A DNA stretch of 64,000 bases from Candidatus Barnesiella excrementigallinarum (GTDB taxonomy: Bacteria; Bacteroidota; Bacteroidia; Bacteroidales; Barnesiellaceae): assembly GCA_019114445.1 (NCBI GenBank), contig DXFL01000006.1, forward strand, positions 1 to 64,000, in the 5' to 3' direction. Position numbers and translations under genes: made by a program. Positions 24,245 to 33,015 of this stretch are shown piece after piece. The notes beneath the pieces are model-generated. The model saw only the letters and a program-made list of their open reading frames with translations, was not told the DNA's origin and made no database searches. Numbering within the stretch: position 1 is the first letter of the stretch; each line of letters opens with the position of its first letter.

Positions 24245-25267
24245 CTATTTATTTTCTTTCTCGGCAGTCGACAACATACCGCAAGCGGCAAATATATCCT
24301 CGCCCCGCGAAGCCCGTATGGTGGCCACTATGCCGCGACTGTTGAGCCTATCGCGAAAGGCCTCCATCGACCGGGGATCGGAACTTTTAAGGTTTACCCC
24401 CGGTATCGCATGGAATCGGATCAGATTCACCCGGCATTCCACTCCTTGCAACAGGCGGGCCAGCGCGTCGGCATGACGCAAACTGTCGTTATAACCGCTA
24501 AACAGAATATATTCGAAAGAGAGCCTCCGCTGGTGCGAAAAATCGTACTGCCGCAACAAGTCCAAAATATCGGCGATGGGATAGGCTTTCTCCACCGGCA
24601 TGATTTGTAACCGTTCTTCCCGGGAAGGAGCGTGCAGGCTCACCGCCAAATGGCATCGGCTTTCGTCGAGGAACCGACGTATGCCTTTCAAATGGCCTAT
24701 GGTCGACACGGTTATCCGTTTGGGGCTCCATGCAAAACCCCACTCCGAAGTAAGAATCGACAACGCCTTCATCACCTCGTCGAGATTGTCGAAAGGCTCG
24801 CCCATTCCCATAAAAACCAAATTGGTAAGTTTGTCACTATCCTCTACCGAAAGGATTTGATTGATAATTTCGGCCGATGTGAGGTTGCGGCAGAATCCCT
24901 GCTTACCGGTCATGCAGAACGAGCAATTCATTTTACAGCCCACCTGCGACGACACGCACAAGGTAGCCCGGTCGTGGTCGGGGATATAGACCGTCTCCAC
25001 AAAATCGGCACCTACCTTGAAAAGGTATTTTATAGTCCCGTCGACCGAGCGGTGGGCCTGAACGGGAGCTTCCCGCCCAACATCGTAACGTTGTGCCAGC
25101 AGTTCGCGATGACGCAGGGAGAGGTTCGACATATCCTCAATAGCCGTCACCCGTTTGGCATAGAGCCACGAGGCTATTTGCTTCGTCGCAAAACGAGGCA
25201 TACCGGCTTCGGAGGTTATCGTTTGCAACTCCTCCCATGTTTTCCCCAACAAATGTTCTTTTTCCAT
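24245..25267 (-). CDS. rlmN: Dual-specificity RNA methyltransferase RlmN
   Basis: Radical-SAM enzyme that methylates C2 of A2503 in 23S rRNA and of A37 in some tRNAs. From the ATG at 25267 the protein is 340 residues. The iron-sulfur motif is Cys111-x3-Cys115-x2-Cys118 in CKMNCSFC, followed by MTGKQGFCRN. Other conserved blocks are VFMGMGEPFDNLDEVMKAL, SLHAPSREERLQIMP and, near the end, the Cys in DIFAACGML that forms the covalent RNA intermediate. The longer frame from 25294 would add nine unconserved residues. Confidence 0.95.
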   Translation of the reverse strand: MEKEHLLGKTWEELQTITSEAGMPRFATKQIASWLYAKRVTAIEDMSNLSLRHRELLAQRYDVGREAPVQAHRSVDGTIKYLFKVGADFVETVYIPDHDRATLCVSSQVGCKMNCSFCMTGKQGFCRNLTSAEIINQILSVEDSDKLTNLVFMGMGEPFDNLDEVMKALSILTSEWGFAWSPKRITVSTIGHLKGIRRFLDESRCHLAVSLHAPSREERLQIMPVEKAYPIADILDLLRQYDFSHQRRLSFEYILFSGYNDSLRHADALARLLQGVECRVNLIRFHAIPGVNLKSSDPRSMEAFRDRLNSRGIVATIRASRGEDIFAACGMLSTAEKENK

Positions 25268-25302
25268 AATCGGCTTTGAGGTAATCGATAACACAAATAC
25301 AA

Positions 25303-25339
25303 AGTGCGTGTATCGAGCTACCGCTACGATATACGCACT
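25303..25339 (-). terminator. Hairpin after the PpiD/SurA-like gene
   Basis: AGTGCGTGTATCG (25303-25315) pairs with CGATATACGCACT (25327-25339) over 13 positions (one G-U). It lies 28 bases past the stop codon of the gene rightward on the minus strand. The following T-tract is broken (TTTGTATTTG). Confidence 0.6.
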
Positions 25340-25366
25340 CTGTGGTTCTTAAATCGAATCCGTTTA

Positions 25367-27463
25367 TTAGAAGAAACGAATCATCGTATTCTTTATGTCG
25401 GCTTTGTCGCGAAGCACTTCCATCAAACGGCTATTGATCAAATAGCTGTAATTCTGTTGAACTTTTTGTGCTTCGGTTTGAGCGTCGAAGGGTTGTTCCG
25501 AAACGGTCTTGTCGGTTACGGTAAACACATATACGCCTCTGAGACCTTTCACCGGACCTACCAGTTTGCCATTCTCGGCGGTGGGAGCCAAACCGCTCAA
25601 TGCGGGTTCATATCCTACACCGGCAATCGAGGGAGAGGAGAACGAAACGAATTTCGCGCTGTCTACCTGAGCCTTCATAGCCTCGGCATATCCGGCCAAA
25701 GAGGTGAGGTTTTTCGATTTCAAATCGGCGATAATCTTCTCGGCTTTCTTATCGTTACGAACCTGCATGGCCAACATATCCTTTACTTGTTCGAGCGGAG
25801 CATATCCCTCTTCGGTAACATTGTCGAGAGCGGCTACCACAAAAGTATCGTCGAGCGTAAAGATTTCCGATACCTCGCCTTTGTCGGCGTTAAAGGCCCA
25901 ACGAATGGCTTGACGGGCATCGCTAAGACCCGGCAACGAGTAATCCTCGGCACTGCACTCAAAGCTGTTTACGGTATATCCGGCATCTTTGGCTGCGGCA
26001 GCAAAAGTTTCGGCCGTGTTATTCGTTACGCTGTAAGACGACAGTTGGTTGTAAAGAGCCGTGTGAGTATCAGTACTGGGATTTACCGTCAATACATAAG
26101 CCGCAACTTTGGCTTTCTTCACAGGAGCCGTGCGAGACAATATCTGTACAATGTGTTCGCCTCCCAAACTTTCGGCTTTGAAATAGCCATTACCGCTCTC
26201 ACCAAACACTTTGGCAATGAAAGGACGACCTATGCTTGCAGCCATATTTTCGGTCAACCAAATTTCGTCATTTCCATTGAATTGAGCAGAAAGAGCCGCG
26301 AAATCGCCACCGTTATTCAACACGTTCAACACACTGTCGATTTGAGTAGAACGAGGTTGGAACGAAAGCAGACGTATTTTTATCGAATCGGGAGCAACTT
26401 TGGTATCCATCAAACGATACATGGTGTAGGTGTCGTTCTCAAATTCGAGCGGTGACGACTCGCCGATTGCTGCCGACTGTGCAAACTCTTTCATCTTCTC
26501 GGGCATAGACGAGATTGCAACGAACGAATCGTCATAAGATTCGTCGGAATTGTTCGCGATAAAAGCAACCACATCGTCGGTCGTAGCAAATACTTTTTGG
26601 TTCATCTCCACTTTCTCCTTAGCCTTAGCATAGTCGGCCTCACTGGGGACAATGTTTACGGTAATGTACTTGATAGAACGACGTTCGGGCCTCTTATACT
26701 GTTCTTTCACTTTGTTATATTCGGCTTTAAGCTCACTATTGCTTACTTCGATCGTCGAATCGGCAATCGAAGTATAGGGTTGCAAGGCATAAGCTATGTT
26801 GGCCGAAGTTTTGCTATCTTCGAAAGAGTTTTCGAGGTCGAGTTTATTCGGCATGATAGCGCGGTTGAGCAAGTTGGCAAACTTTTGAATTGCACGGTCT
26901 TGTTTTACTTGTTGTTCAAGGCGGAGCCACATTTGGCGTTGCGGTTCGATTTGAGCCAGCAACTCGGGAGTATTATACCCGTGAGCTTCGGGGTCGAGAA
27001 CTACCTGCATAAAGTTGAGCAAGCCTTGACGGTCGAATTCGCCGGTTTGGGGATTGGTGAAGTATTGGCGCACTTGCGGCGAGATATTTTCGCCACTCAG
27101 CAAGTCGGCAAGTTCTTCTTTGCTTACAACGATACCCAACTCTTCGAGTTCTTCGTTCAACAATATTTCGTTCACCATTTGGTCATAGACCTCTTGATTG
27201 ATACGGGATACATAGCCTTCGGGCAAAGACATTCCGCGCTGTGCATACATTTGTTGCAATTCGTCGGTACGCATTTTCACGCGTTCTTGAAATTCTTCAA
27301 CACCGATATTCGTCCCGTTCACGACAGCGACTTTGTTTTGATTCATGGCGTAGAAGGTATGTCCCGAATTCAGGAAGTCCCCTACGATAAAAGCGAGCAA
27401 AGCGACGCCGATAATTACCACGAGCATTCCGGCTTTACTTCTGATTTTGTTTAACGTAGCCAT
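25367..27463 (-). CDS. PpiD/SurA-like peptidyl-prolyl isomerase and periplasmic chaperone
   Basis: 698 residues: an N-terminal membrane anchor (about 11-30, GMLVVIIGVALLAFIVGDFL), a SurA_N-type chaperone region (about 35-230, including VNGTNIGVEEFQERVKMRTDELQQMYAQRG and NQEVYDQMVNEILLNEELEELGI), then rotamase-like domains (about 235-470), and a C-terminal part resembling the first chaperone module (LEQVKDMLAMQVRNDKKAEKII). This is the PpiD layout: an inner-membrane-anchored foldase that meets proteins leaving SecYEG. The parvulin core looks degenerate, so chaperone activity may dominate. Confidence 0.9.
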   Translation of the reverse strand: MATLNKIRSKAGMLVVIIGVALLAFIVGDFLNSGHTFYAMNQNKVAVVNGTNIGVEEFQERVKMRTDELQQMYAQRGMSLPEGYVSRINQEVYDQMVNEILLNEELEELGIVVSKEELADLLSGENISPQVRQYFTNPQTGEFDRQGLLNFMQVVLDPEAHGYNTPELLAQIEPQRQMWLRLEQQVKQDRAIQKFANLLNRAIMPNKLDLENSFEDSKTSANIAYALQPYTSIADSTIEVSNSELKAEYNKVKEQYKRPERRSIKYITVNIVPSEADYAKAKEKVEMNQKVFATTDDVVAFIANNSDESYDDSFVAISSMPEKMKEFAQSAAIGESSPLEFENDTYTMYRLMDTKVAPDSIKIRLLSFQPRSTQIDSVLNVLNNGGDFAALSAQFNGNDEIWLTENMAASIGRPFIAKVFGESGNGYFKAESLGGEHIVQILSRTAPVKKAKVAAYVLTVNPSTDTHTALYNQLSSYSVTNNTAETFAAAAKDAGYTVNSFECSAEDYSLPGLSDARQAIRWAFNADKGEVSEIFTLDDTFVVAALDNVTEEGYAPLEQVKDMLAMQVRNDKKAEKIIADLKSKNLTSLAGYAEAMKAQVDSAKFVSFSSPSIAGVGYEPALSGLAPTAENGKLVGPVKGLRGVYVFTVTDKTVSEQPFDAQTEAQKVQQNYSYLINSRLMEVLRDKADIKNTMIRFF

Positions 27464-27581
27464 TTGTTACTTTTGAATGAATTTTAGTTTTATATTTATT
27501 ATTTTTTTATCCTCTTTTACTAAGGGCACGAAGATACAAAAATTTGATTTTATATCGGCACCCAAAAGACAAAAAAATCGC

Positions 27582-28841
27582 TTATTTCTCTATTTTCATG
27601 CGCACGAGTTCGATTTTAGTAGCTTTCCGGCGCAAAATAGTGAAACGGAAATCGCCTATTTCTACGGTTTCGCCAAGCCGAGGCAAAGTTTGGTAATGAT
27701 ATAATATATACCCGGCAACGGTGAGATAATCGTCCGATTCGGGAATACCAAGCCCAAATTCCTCGTTGATTCGGGCTATTTCCATACGCCCCGAAAACTC
27801 ATATTCCGCCTCTCCTACCTGACGGGCAACAAGGTTTTGGGTATCGTGTTCATCTTCGATGTCGCCGAAAATCTCCTCTACCATGTCTTCGAGGGTTACC
27901 AGCCCGGCCGTACCGCCAAACTCATCGACGACAATAGCCAAACTTTTCTTCTGCTGCATGAGATTCCGCATCAACTTGTTCGCCAACATACTGACCGGGG
28001 CGAAAACCGCAGGGCGAATGCTATCCCGCCAGTCGTCGTGCTGCCGGAACATCTCGGAGGAGTGGATATATCCCACAATGTTGTCGATATTCTCGCGATA
28101 AACTATCACTTTGGAAATACCGGTACTCACAAAAGTTTGCAACAACTCCTCTTCGGTTGTCGTATCGATGTCCACGGCCACGAGTTCGGTACGAGGTATC
28201 ATACAGTCGCGCAGGTGTATATTCGAAAAATCGAGGGCGTTCTGAAAAATTTTCATCTCGGGCTCGACCGGCTTTTCCGAATCGCTCTCTTCGATACTCT
28301 TCTGGATATACGAATCGAGTTCGAGTTTACTCATCATCGAGCCATAGGAGTGGTGGGTAATCTTCACTCCACCCAGCCGCATGAGACATTTCGAAAGAAT
28401 CGACGTAAACTTAGAGATGGGATACAACACGACATAAAGAAGCCACACAAGGGGCGAAAAGAAACGCATGGTGGCATTGGGGTCGATACGGAAAAGCGTT
28501 TTAGGCATAAACTCTCCCACAAAAAGGATCAGCAGGGTCGAAAGCAAAGTTTGCATCAAAACCACAAAAGCCTCCTGATCCCACACCATAGCGATGACAG
28601 GCTCTAAAAGAGCCGCCATACCCATACCGTAAATAACCAATGCGATGTTGTTTCCCACCAGCATGGCCGAAATAAATTGTTCCTCGTTCCCGTAAAAAAC
28701 GCTCAATATTTTCGACAACAAGCCCTGTTGCTTGATGTCCAATTCGACCCTCACCTTGTTCGACGAAACGAAGGCTATCTCCATTCCCGAAAAAAAGGCC
28801 GAAAAGAGCAACGCTATGATAATGATAGCAATCCAGTTCAT
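27582..28841 (-). CDS. CNNM/HlyC-CorC family membrane protein with CBS domains (GldE-like)
   Basis: 419 residues. An N-terminal DUF21 membrane domain (about 1-165; LLFSAFFSGMEIAFVSSNKVRVEL is the family start) is followed by a pair of CBS domains (about 205-335, from RDCMIPRTELVAVDIDTT to VDEFGGTAGLVTLEDMVEEIFGDI) and a CorC_HlyC C-terminal domain (about 345-419). Family members act in Mg2+/Co2+ homeostasis; the Bacteroidota GldE proteins belong here too. The ATG overlaps the lptC stop codon (ATGA), so the two are translationally coupled. Confidence 0.92.
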   Translation of the reverse strand: MNWIAIIIIALLFSAFFSGMEIAFVSSNKVRVELDIKQQGLLSKILSVFYGNEEQFISAMLVGNNIALVIYGMGMAALLEPVIAMVWDQEAFVVLMQTLLSTLLILFVGEFMPKTLFRIDPNATMRFFSPLVWLLYVVLYPISKFTSILSKCLMRLGGVKITHHSYGSMMSKLELDSYIQKSIEESDSEKPVEPEMKIFQNALDFSNIHLRDCMIPRTELVAVDIDTTTEEELLQTFVSTGISKVIVYRENIDNIVGYIHSSEMFRQHDDWRDSIRPAVFAPVSMLANKLMRNLMQQKKSLAIVVDEFGGTAGLVTLEDMVEEIFGDIEDEHDTQNLVARQVGEAEYEFSGRMEIARINEEFGLGIPESDDYLTVAGYILYHYQTLPRLGETVEIGDFRFTILRRKATKIELVRMKIEK

Positions 28842-29509
28842 GATTTTTTTGTTTGTTTGGCTCGCACAGTCGCAGCAACGGGGGCCACAACCGTATCGCC
28901 CTTGACCGAATCGGCGGGGACGGTATCGCGTTTAATGGGGAATATGCCGCTGGTGCGACGTATTTTATAGCGGGTCATCTGCTCGTTCGAAGTAAACCCG
29001 TAACCCTCGATTACCTCGTCGGGGGTCTCGATATGAATAAACGAATCGGAATAAATTTCACGTTTGCGCTGGTCCCAAAAGATTTGTGAGGTAAGAAACG
29101 TTTCCTCCTTCATATTCTCTATCCGCACGTTTTTATCGAGCCTCCACAACTGCTTATTTTTGAAATAGGTAGCCGTATCGCCCTGTATCAATGCCTCGGT
29201 GGCAAAAACCGAATCGAATTTTTCGACATACAAGCCCTGCGGGAAAAACCAATAAGGCTCTTTGGCTTTCTCGTAGATGAGCCATTCGGGAGCTTTTATG
29301 CGATAGCGTGTCACCCCCGAATCCGAAATCAAAGTCATCACATCGAGAGTTCGCAACGTAGGCACCTCTGCCGCATCTTCAAACCCTTTCACCACTTCGT
29401 TTTTCGAGCCCGAACAGGCTCCCCATAAGAAGGGAAAGAGAATGAATAGTACAATCCCCCAGCGAGAGACCTCGATAAACCATCGGTCGGTATGTTCGTT
29501 TGTTGTCAT
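28838..29509 (-). CDS. lptC: LPS export periplasmic protein LptC
   Basis: 223 residues from the ATG at 29509 (MTTNEHTDRWF), chosen because a good promoter ends 19 bases upstream and the longer frame would cross it. A hydrophobic segment (about 14-31, GIVLFILFPFLWGAC) could be a membrane anchor or a poor lipobox. The LptC beta-jellyroll sequence follows: LISDSGVTRYRIKAPEWLIYEK, WFFPQGLYVEKFD, TSQIFWDQRKREIYSDSFIHIETPDEVIEGYGFTSNEQM. It would pass LPS from the LptBFG extractor to LptA. A terminal basic tail (VAATVRAKQTKKS) is additional. Confidence 0.85.
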   Translation of the reverse strand: MTTNEHTDRWFIEVSRWGIVLFILFPFLWGACSGSKNEVVKGFEDAAEVPTLRTLDVMTLISDSGVTRYRIKAPEWLIYEKAKEPYWFFPQGLYVEKFDSVFATEALIQGDTATYFKNKQLWRLDKNVRIENMKEETFLTSQIFWDQRKREIYSDSFIHIETPDEVIEGYGFTSNEQMTRYKIRRTSGIFPIKRDTVPADSVKGDTVVAPVAATVRAKQTKKS

Positions 29510-29527
29510 TCCAAATAATCTATGTCG

Positions 29528-29559
29528 CAAAATTATAAATAGTTGCAGGGCACACCAAA
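29528..29559 (-). promoter_or_regulatory. Promoter of the lptC-CBS protein operon
   Basis: On the minus strand TTTG (complement of 29556-29559), 20 bases, then TAATTTTG (complement of 29528-29535) matches the Bacteroidota consensus. The leader would be only about 12 nt. Confidence 0.7.
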
Positions 29560-29587
29560 TATTCCCCAAAAAATTATCTCCCCCACC

Positions 29588-29637
29588 CCTATAACGAAAA
29601 AGTGCCGCACGATTATGCAGCACTTTCTCGTTATAGG
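29588..29637 (-). terminator. Long hairpin after the C10 protease gene
   Basis: CCTATAACGA followed by AAAGTGC pairs with GCACTTT and TCGTTATAGG in a stem of about 20 pairs with two mismatches. It lies 15 bases after the protease stop codon and separates it from lptC; on the minus strand a TTTTTT tract follows about 15 bases later. Confidence 0.7.
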
Positions 29638-29651
29638 TGAATATCAATCGG

Positions 29652-31319
29652 TTATTTCACAATAAACGCTTTGGTTACAACGCCCTGCGAAGCCGAGTAG
29701 CGCAACATATAGCTACCTTTCGAAAGGCCCGACACATCGAGCGTCGTTACATTGTCGCGAATATCGCCGCTTTGCAGCAACATACCGGCTACATTGTAGA
29801 TGGCATATTTGCCTTCGGCATCGGGTGTCTCTATATTCAGCACATCGACAGCGGGTACAGGATATACTTTCACTTGTTCGGCCAAAACCTCGTCGATGGC
29901 ATCCACGCCGCCCTCTACCAAGTTCATCGTGAATGATTTCTCATAAGAGTTTCCGCTATTGGGGTTAATCGCTTTAATAATCAAGAACTTAAACGACTGT
30001 GAATTTGTTACCGGTTTCAAGGTATACAATTTATTATCCCGTATTTCGTAATTCGAAGCGATAGGCTGTCCAAAAACGTTGGTTTGTCCGGTAGAGAGTT
30101 CAAAAGTATAGTCGGCAGGGATATCGCTAAATACCGTTACATCGGACACTGCCACACCGGCAGCCGTTCCTATTTTCACACGAGTAGTACTTAACCGAAT
30201 GTCATACGGGGTCTCCGATTGAGGAGCTACACCTACTACGGCCCGATGATTGTCGGGATAAGAACCTTGAACGCCATCACCCAAATTATCGAGGGTGTAA
30301 TAAGCATTGTTCATTCCGCCCCACCCCCAGTTGATATGGTACATATTGAATCCGTCCCAACCATCGAGGTTAAAGCAGTGCCCTACTTGTCCGCCTTCGT
30401 TTCCGGCATAGATCACACAACGGCCGCGTTTCAACTCGCTTTGCAAGAGTTCATGCCAAGCGGCATCGCCACCCGAATAGGTATTCCGGCTGTAACATAC
30501 ACAAGTCTCCGGGAAACCATAGTAGGTTTTAAACCGGTTTGGAATATTATCGGTAATAGCACCCGAACCATCGGCGCCATAATCCATATCGATCAAGACA
30601 CCACAGTGATAGAGCAACCGGGCTACTTCGGCATAGTTGTTGGCTCCCGACAGAATTGCGTCCCAATCGTAATCGGGCTCGTTATCGAAGTTTACACTTA
30701 AATAACCGCCTATATTCGGGCTATACCCTTTTGTACCCTGCCCGTGTGCCGGATAACGCACTACCGTCAACGCCTGTCCCATAGCCACAGCTACACAGCC
30801 CACATAAGCACGACCGCCGGGACCGCCTTCCACTTGCGGGCACAGACTATTATAGGGTTCATTTTGATTCCAATTTACAGTAACCAACGGATAGATTCTA
30901 TCTTCCGAGGCACGAGTTACTACATCGCCATTCCAACGGTAATGGCGTTGACGTGCAGGAGCTTTACGAACCAGCTTAATTTGGTCGGTATACTCTTTCA
31001 TCCAACCTTTAATCCACTCCGGTTGACCCTCCGACTGATATTCGCTGTCGAACGAATAAGCTAATAAAGGATCGACCGTATCTTCGGCCGAAATCAAAGC
31101 CCAACCGCCTTTTTCAAAGCGCACGATATAATACATGGGGACATTGTCCTGCGATACGGTTTCCACTTTGGCGTCTCCACCTTTAAACGATGAACCACCT
31201 CGTTGACTTAACAGCATATCGGCTGTCTCTTTCGCAGTTTCGGCCGACACTATGGCTGCATAACCCTCTCCCATCCACGAGAGGAGCAGCGCAACAAAAA
31301 GTAATAATCTATATTTCAT
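29652..31319 (-). CDS. C10 family cysteine protease (streptopain-like) with T9SS sorting domain
   Basis: Secreted papain-fold protease of 555 residues from the ATG at 31319, where a typical signal peptide begins (MKYRLLLFVALLLSWMGEGYA). A Spi-type propeptide (about 25-120, ending ARQRHYRW) precedes the catalytic domain. Catalytic Cys175 is in GGRAYVGCVAVAMGQ, His314 in EGGQVGHCFNLDGWDG, with YHINWGWGG (327-335) after it. The last ~75 residues (VYPVPAVDVLNIE ... KAFIVK) match the type A C-terminal sorting domain of the type IX secretion system, so the enzyme should be exported to the cell surface or medium. Relatives include Streptococcus SpeB, Prevotella interpain and the Bacteroides C10 proteases. 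It has its own promoter. Confidence 0.9.
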   Translation of the reverse strand: MKYRLLLFVALLLSWMGEGYAAIVSAETAKETADMLLSQRGGSSFKGGDAKVETVSQDNVPMYYIVRFEKGGWALISAEDTVDPLLAYSFDSEYQSEGQPEWIKGWMKEYTDQIKLVRKAPARQRHYRWNGDVVTRASEDRIYPLVTVNWNQNEPYNSLCPQVEGGPGGRAYVGCVAVAMGQALTVVRYPAHGQGTKGYSPNIGGYLSVNFDNEPDYDWDAILSGANNYAEVARLLYHCGVLIDMDYGADGSGAITDNIPNRFKTYYGFPETCVCYSRNTYSGGDAAWHELLQSELKRGRCVIYAGNEGGQVGHCFNLDGWDGFNMYHINWGWGGMNNAYYTLDNLGDGVQGSYPDNHRAVVGVAPQSETPYDIRLSTTRVKIGTAAGVAVSDVTVFSDIPADYTFELSTGQTNVFGQPIASNYEIRDNKLYTLKPVTNSQSFKFLIIKAINPNSGNSYEKSFTMNLVEGGVDAIDEVLAEQVKVYPVPAVDVLNIETPDAEGKYAIYNVAGMLLQSGDIRDNVTTLDVSGLSKGSYMLRYSASQGVVTKAFIVK

Positions 31320-31366
31320 AATCGGTTTTTGGTTTCTTTTTACAAATATCGCTTGATTCCGGGTTA

Positions 31367-31397
31367 CAAAAATAGACATTCCGAATAGATTCTGCAA
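31367..31397 (-). promoter_or_regulatory. Promoter of the C10 protease gene
   Basis: On the minus strand TTG (complement of 31395-31397), a 20-base spacer, then TATTTTTG (complement of 31367-31374). The leader would be about 40 nt. It lies downstream of the terminator of the RagAB-like operon, so the protease can be expressed independently. Confidence 0.65.
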
Positions 31398-31465
31398 CAA
31401 TTTAACATTTTCTATGGATTTTATCATAAAAAATATGGAGGACACGGTTATTCAAAGACAAAACA

Positions 31466-31506
31466 AGTAAAAAAACAGCCGATACCCACAAAAAAGTACC
31501 GGCTGT
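31466..31506 (-). terminator. Terminator of the RagA/RagB-like operon
   Basis: On the minus strand ACAGCCGGTAC pairs with GTATCGGCTGT (one G-U) around a loop of about 10 bases, followed by a seven-T tract. It lies 26 bases after the stop codon of the last lipoprotein gene. Confidence 0.85.
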
Positions 31507-31532
31507 AATATATCATTAAAAACCTTAATCTA

Positions 31533-32999
31533 TCATTTTCTTAAAAAAGGTTTGAACTTCAAATTTTTCATTGAGTTTACTTGCGACTTAATTGCATTTG
31601 CTTCCATCTGTCTATTAATAGTCGGGACGAACGATTTCGCTACACTACCGAAGGAAACCAGTCTATACGGGATAATATACGGGTCAAAGAGAACATCTAT
31701 ACATTGAAGTGTTGTCTCATCAGCCGGCACAAGACAAAGGATAACCTTATCCGTATTCAATTTCAAAGGTTCATTACTATCTTGTACAAACGGTATAGTC
31801 GATTCTTTAACAATAGAGACTTTTTGGGTTGCGCTATCATACGTTCCCACGACAAAGAAGAAATAAGTTCTAGAACCATCTTGCAAAGGTATTTCACAAG
31901 AAGGATTATAATAACCATCAGTTCCTAAACTATTTTCTATATTTAAAGTCGCACCATCATCCGATATATCACCTCCAAACAGAGCGAATTTAGAATTATC
32001 ATCGGAATATGCGTATCCAAATCCCATAAAACCATAATCATGATCATAAGCTTCTCCAGTCAACTGAGCAACAGTCTCACCCGGATAAACAGTCAAGATA
32101 TCTACATATTCGGGGTAGGCTTCATCAATAGATGTCGCAAAAAATACATATATTCCAGCACCTTTACTCTCGTCTATTTCAATAACAATATCGCTATCAC
32201 CACCAGTAGCTCCGGGCACATATTGCCACCACGGGAACAGAGGTGCGGAATCTTCATCAAATCCTGCCATTTCGGGCGATTCATTACCCGAAGCATCTAC
32301 GAAAGCTCCTTTTTCCATGTTCAAGAAGACAAAGGTAACGGTATTTTCTGTCTCGTTATAAACCGCATCTTCCGGCAAAGTAATAGCTACTTTTGTACCA
32401 TCGATCACAACATTTTCACTTTCGAAAGTGCCCGATTTATATACATTGAAGGTATTATCGGAATTCATGGTATTCAAGCTATATGTAATAGCTCCTGTAC
32501 CACGAATAACCTCTTCGTTGAAAGTAACCGTAATCGTACGGCTATTGTTGGTAGGCGTGTACATATAACTTGCATCGACAATGTGGGGAGCCTCTTCATC
32601 GGGTAAATCGAGAGTAGCCGAAGCAATAGCGCCACAAACGCCTTTTGCATCGGATGCCACAGCATATACATAGTATGTAACACCTATCTTTTGGTTCACA
32701 AAAGATTCCGTTACGCTAGGATTCTCGGCTGTTTTTAAAGGTACAGCATTGGCATATTTAGCCTGCAACAATGTATCGGAATTGGCTGTTATAGCCTCAT
32801 TTGTAATCAAATAAGCATAGTAAGCAGCACCTTCGGCCGGAGTAACAGTCAACGTAAAGGCATCTACATCGGTCTTTTTGAGGTCGACTGTCACAGCAGG
32901 GCCTTCGCCCATATCAACCGGGACAAAATCCTCAAATTGTTCGCAACCTGCCCACATGAGGCAGATTGCAGAGAATAATCCTATGATATATTTTTTCAT
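31533..32999 (-). CDS. Surface lipoprotein with Ig-like domains, RagAB-operon accessory
   Basis: 488 residues. The signal peptide MKKYIIGLFSAICLMWAGC has its lipobox Cys at 19, followed by EQFED, an acidic stretch of the type that directs Bacteroidota lipoproteins to the cell surface. A fibronectin-like region (about 35-130, FTLTVTPAEGAAYYAYLITNEA, YYVYAVASDAKG) precedes a bacterial Ig-like domain (about 135-250, SRTITVTFNEEVIRGTGAITY, VTFVFLNMEKGAFVDASGN) and an all-beta C-terminal part unknown to me. It is the last gene of the operon and may bind the ligand that the RagAB-like pair imports. Confidence 0.87.
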   Translation of the reverse strand: MKKYIIGLFSAICLMWAGCEQFEDFVPVDMGEGPAVTVDLKKTDVDAFTLTVTPAEGAAYYAYLITNEAITANSDTLLQAKYANAVPLKTAENPSVTESFVNQKIGVTYYVYAVASDAKGVCGAIASATLDLPDEEAPHIVDASYMYTPTNNSRTITVTFNEEVIRGTGAITYSLNTMNSDNTFNVYKSGTFESENVVIDGTKVAITLPEDAVYNETENTVTFVFLNMEKGAFVDASGNESPEMAGFDEDSAPLFPWWQYVPGATGGDSDIVIEIDESKGAGIYVFFATSIDEAYPEYVDILTVYPGETVAQLTGEAYDHDYGFMGFGYAYSDDNSKFALFGGDISDDGATLNIENSLGTDGYYNPSCEIPLQDGSRTYFFFVVGTYDSATQKVSIVKESTIPFVQDSNEPLKLNTDKVILCLVPADETTLQCIDVLFDPYIIPYRLVSFGSVAKSFVPTINRQMEANAIKSQVNSMKNLKFKPFLRK

Positions 33000-33015
33000 C
33001 GTTCTATAATTTTAT

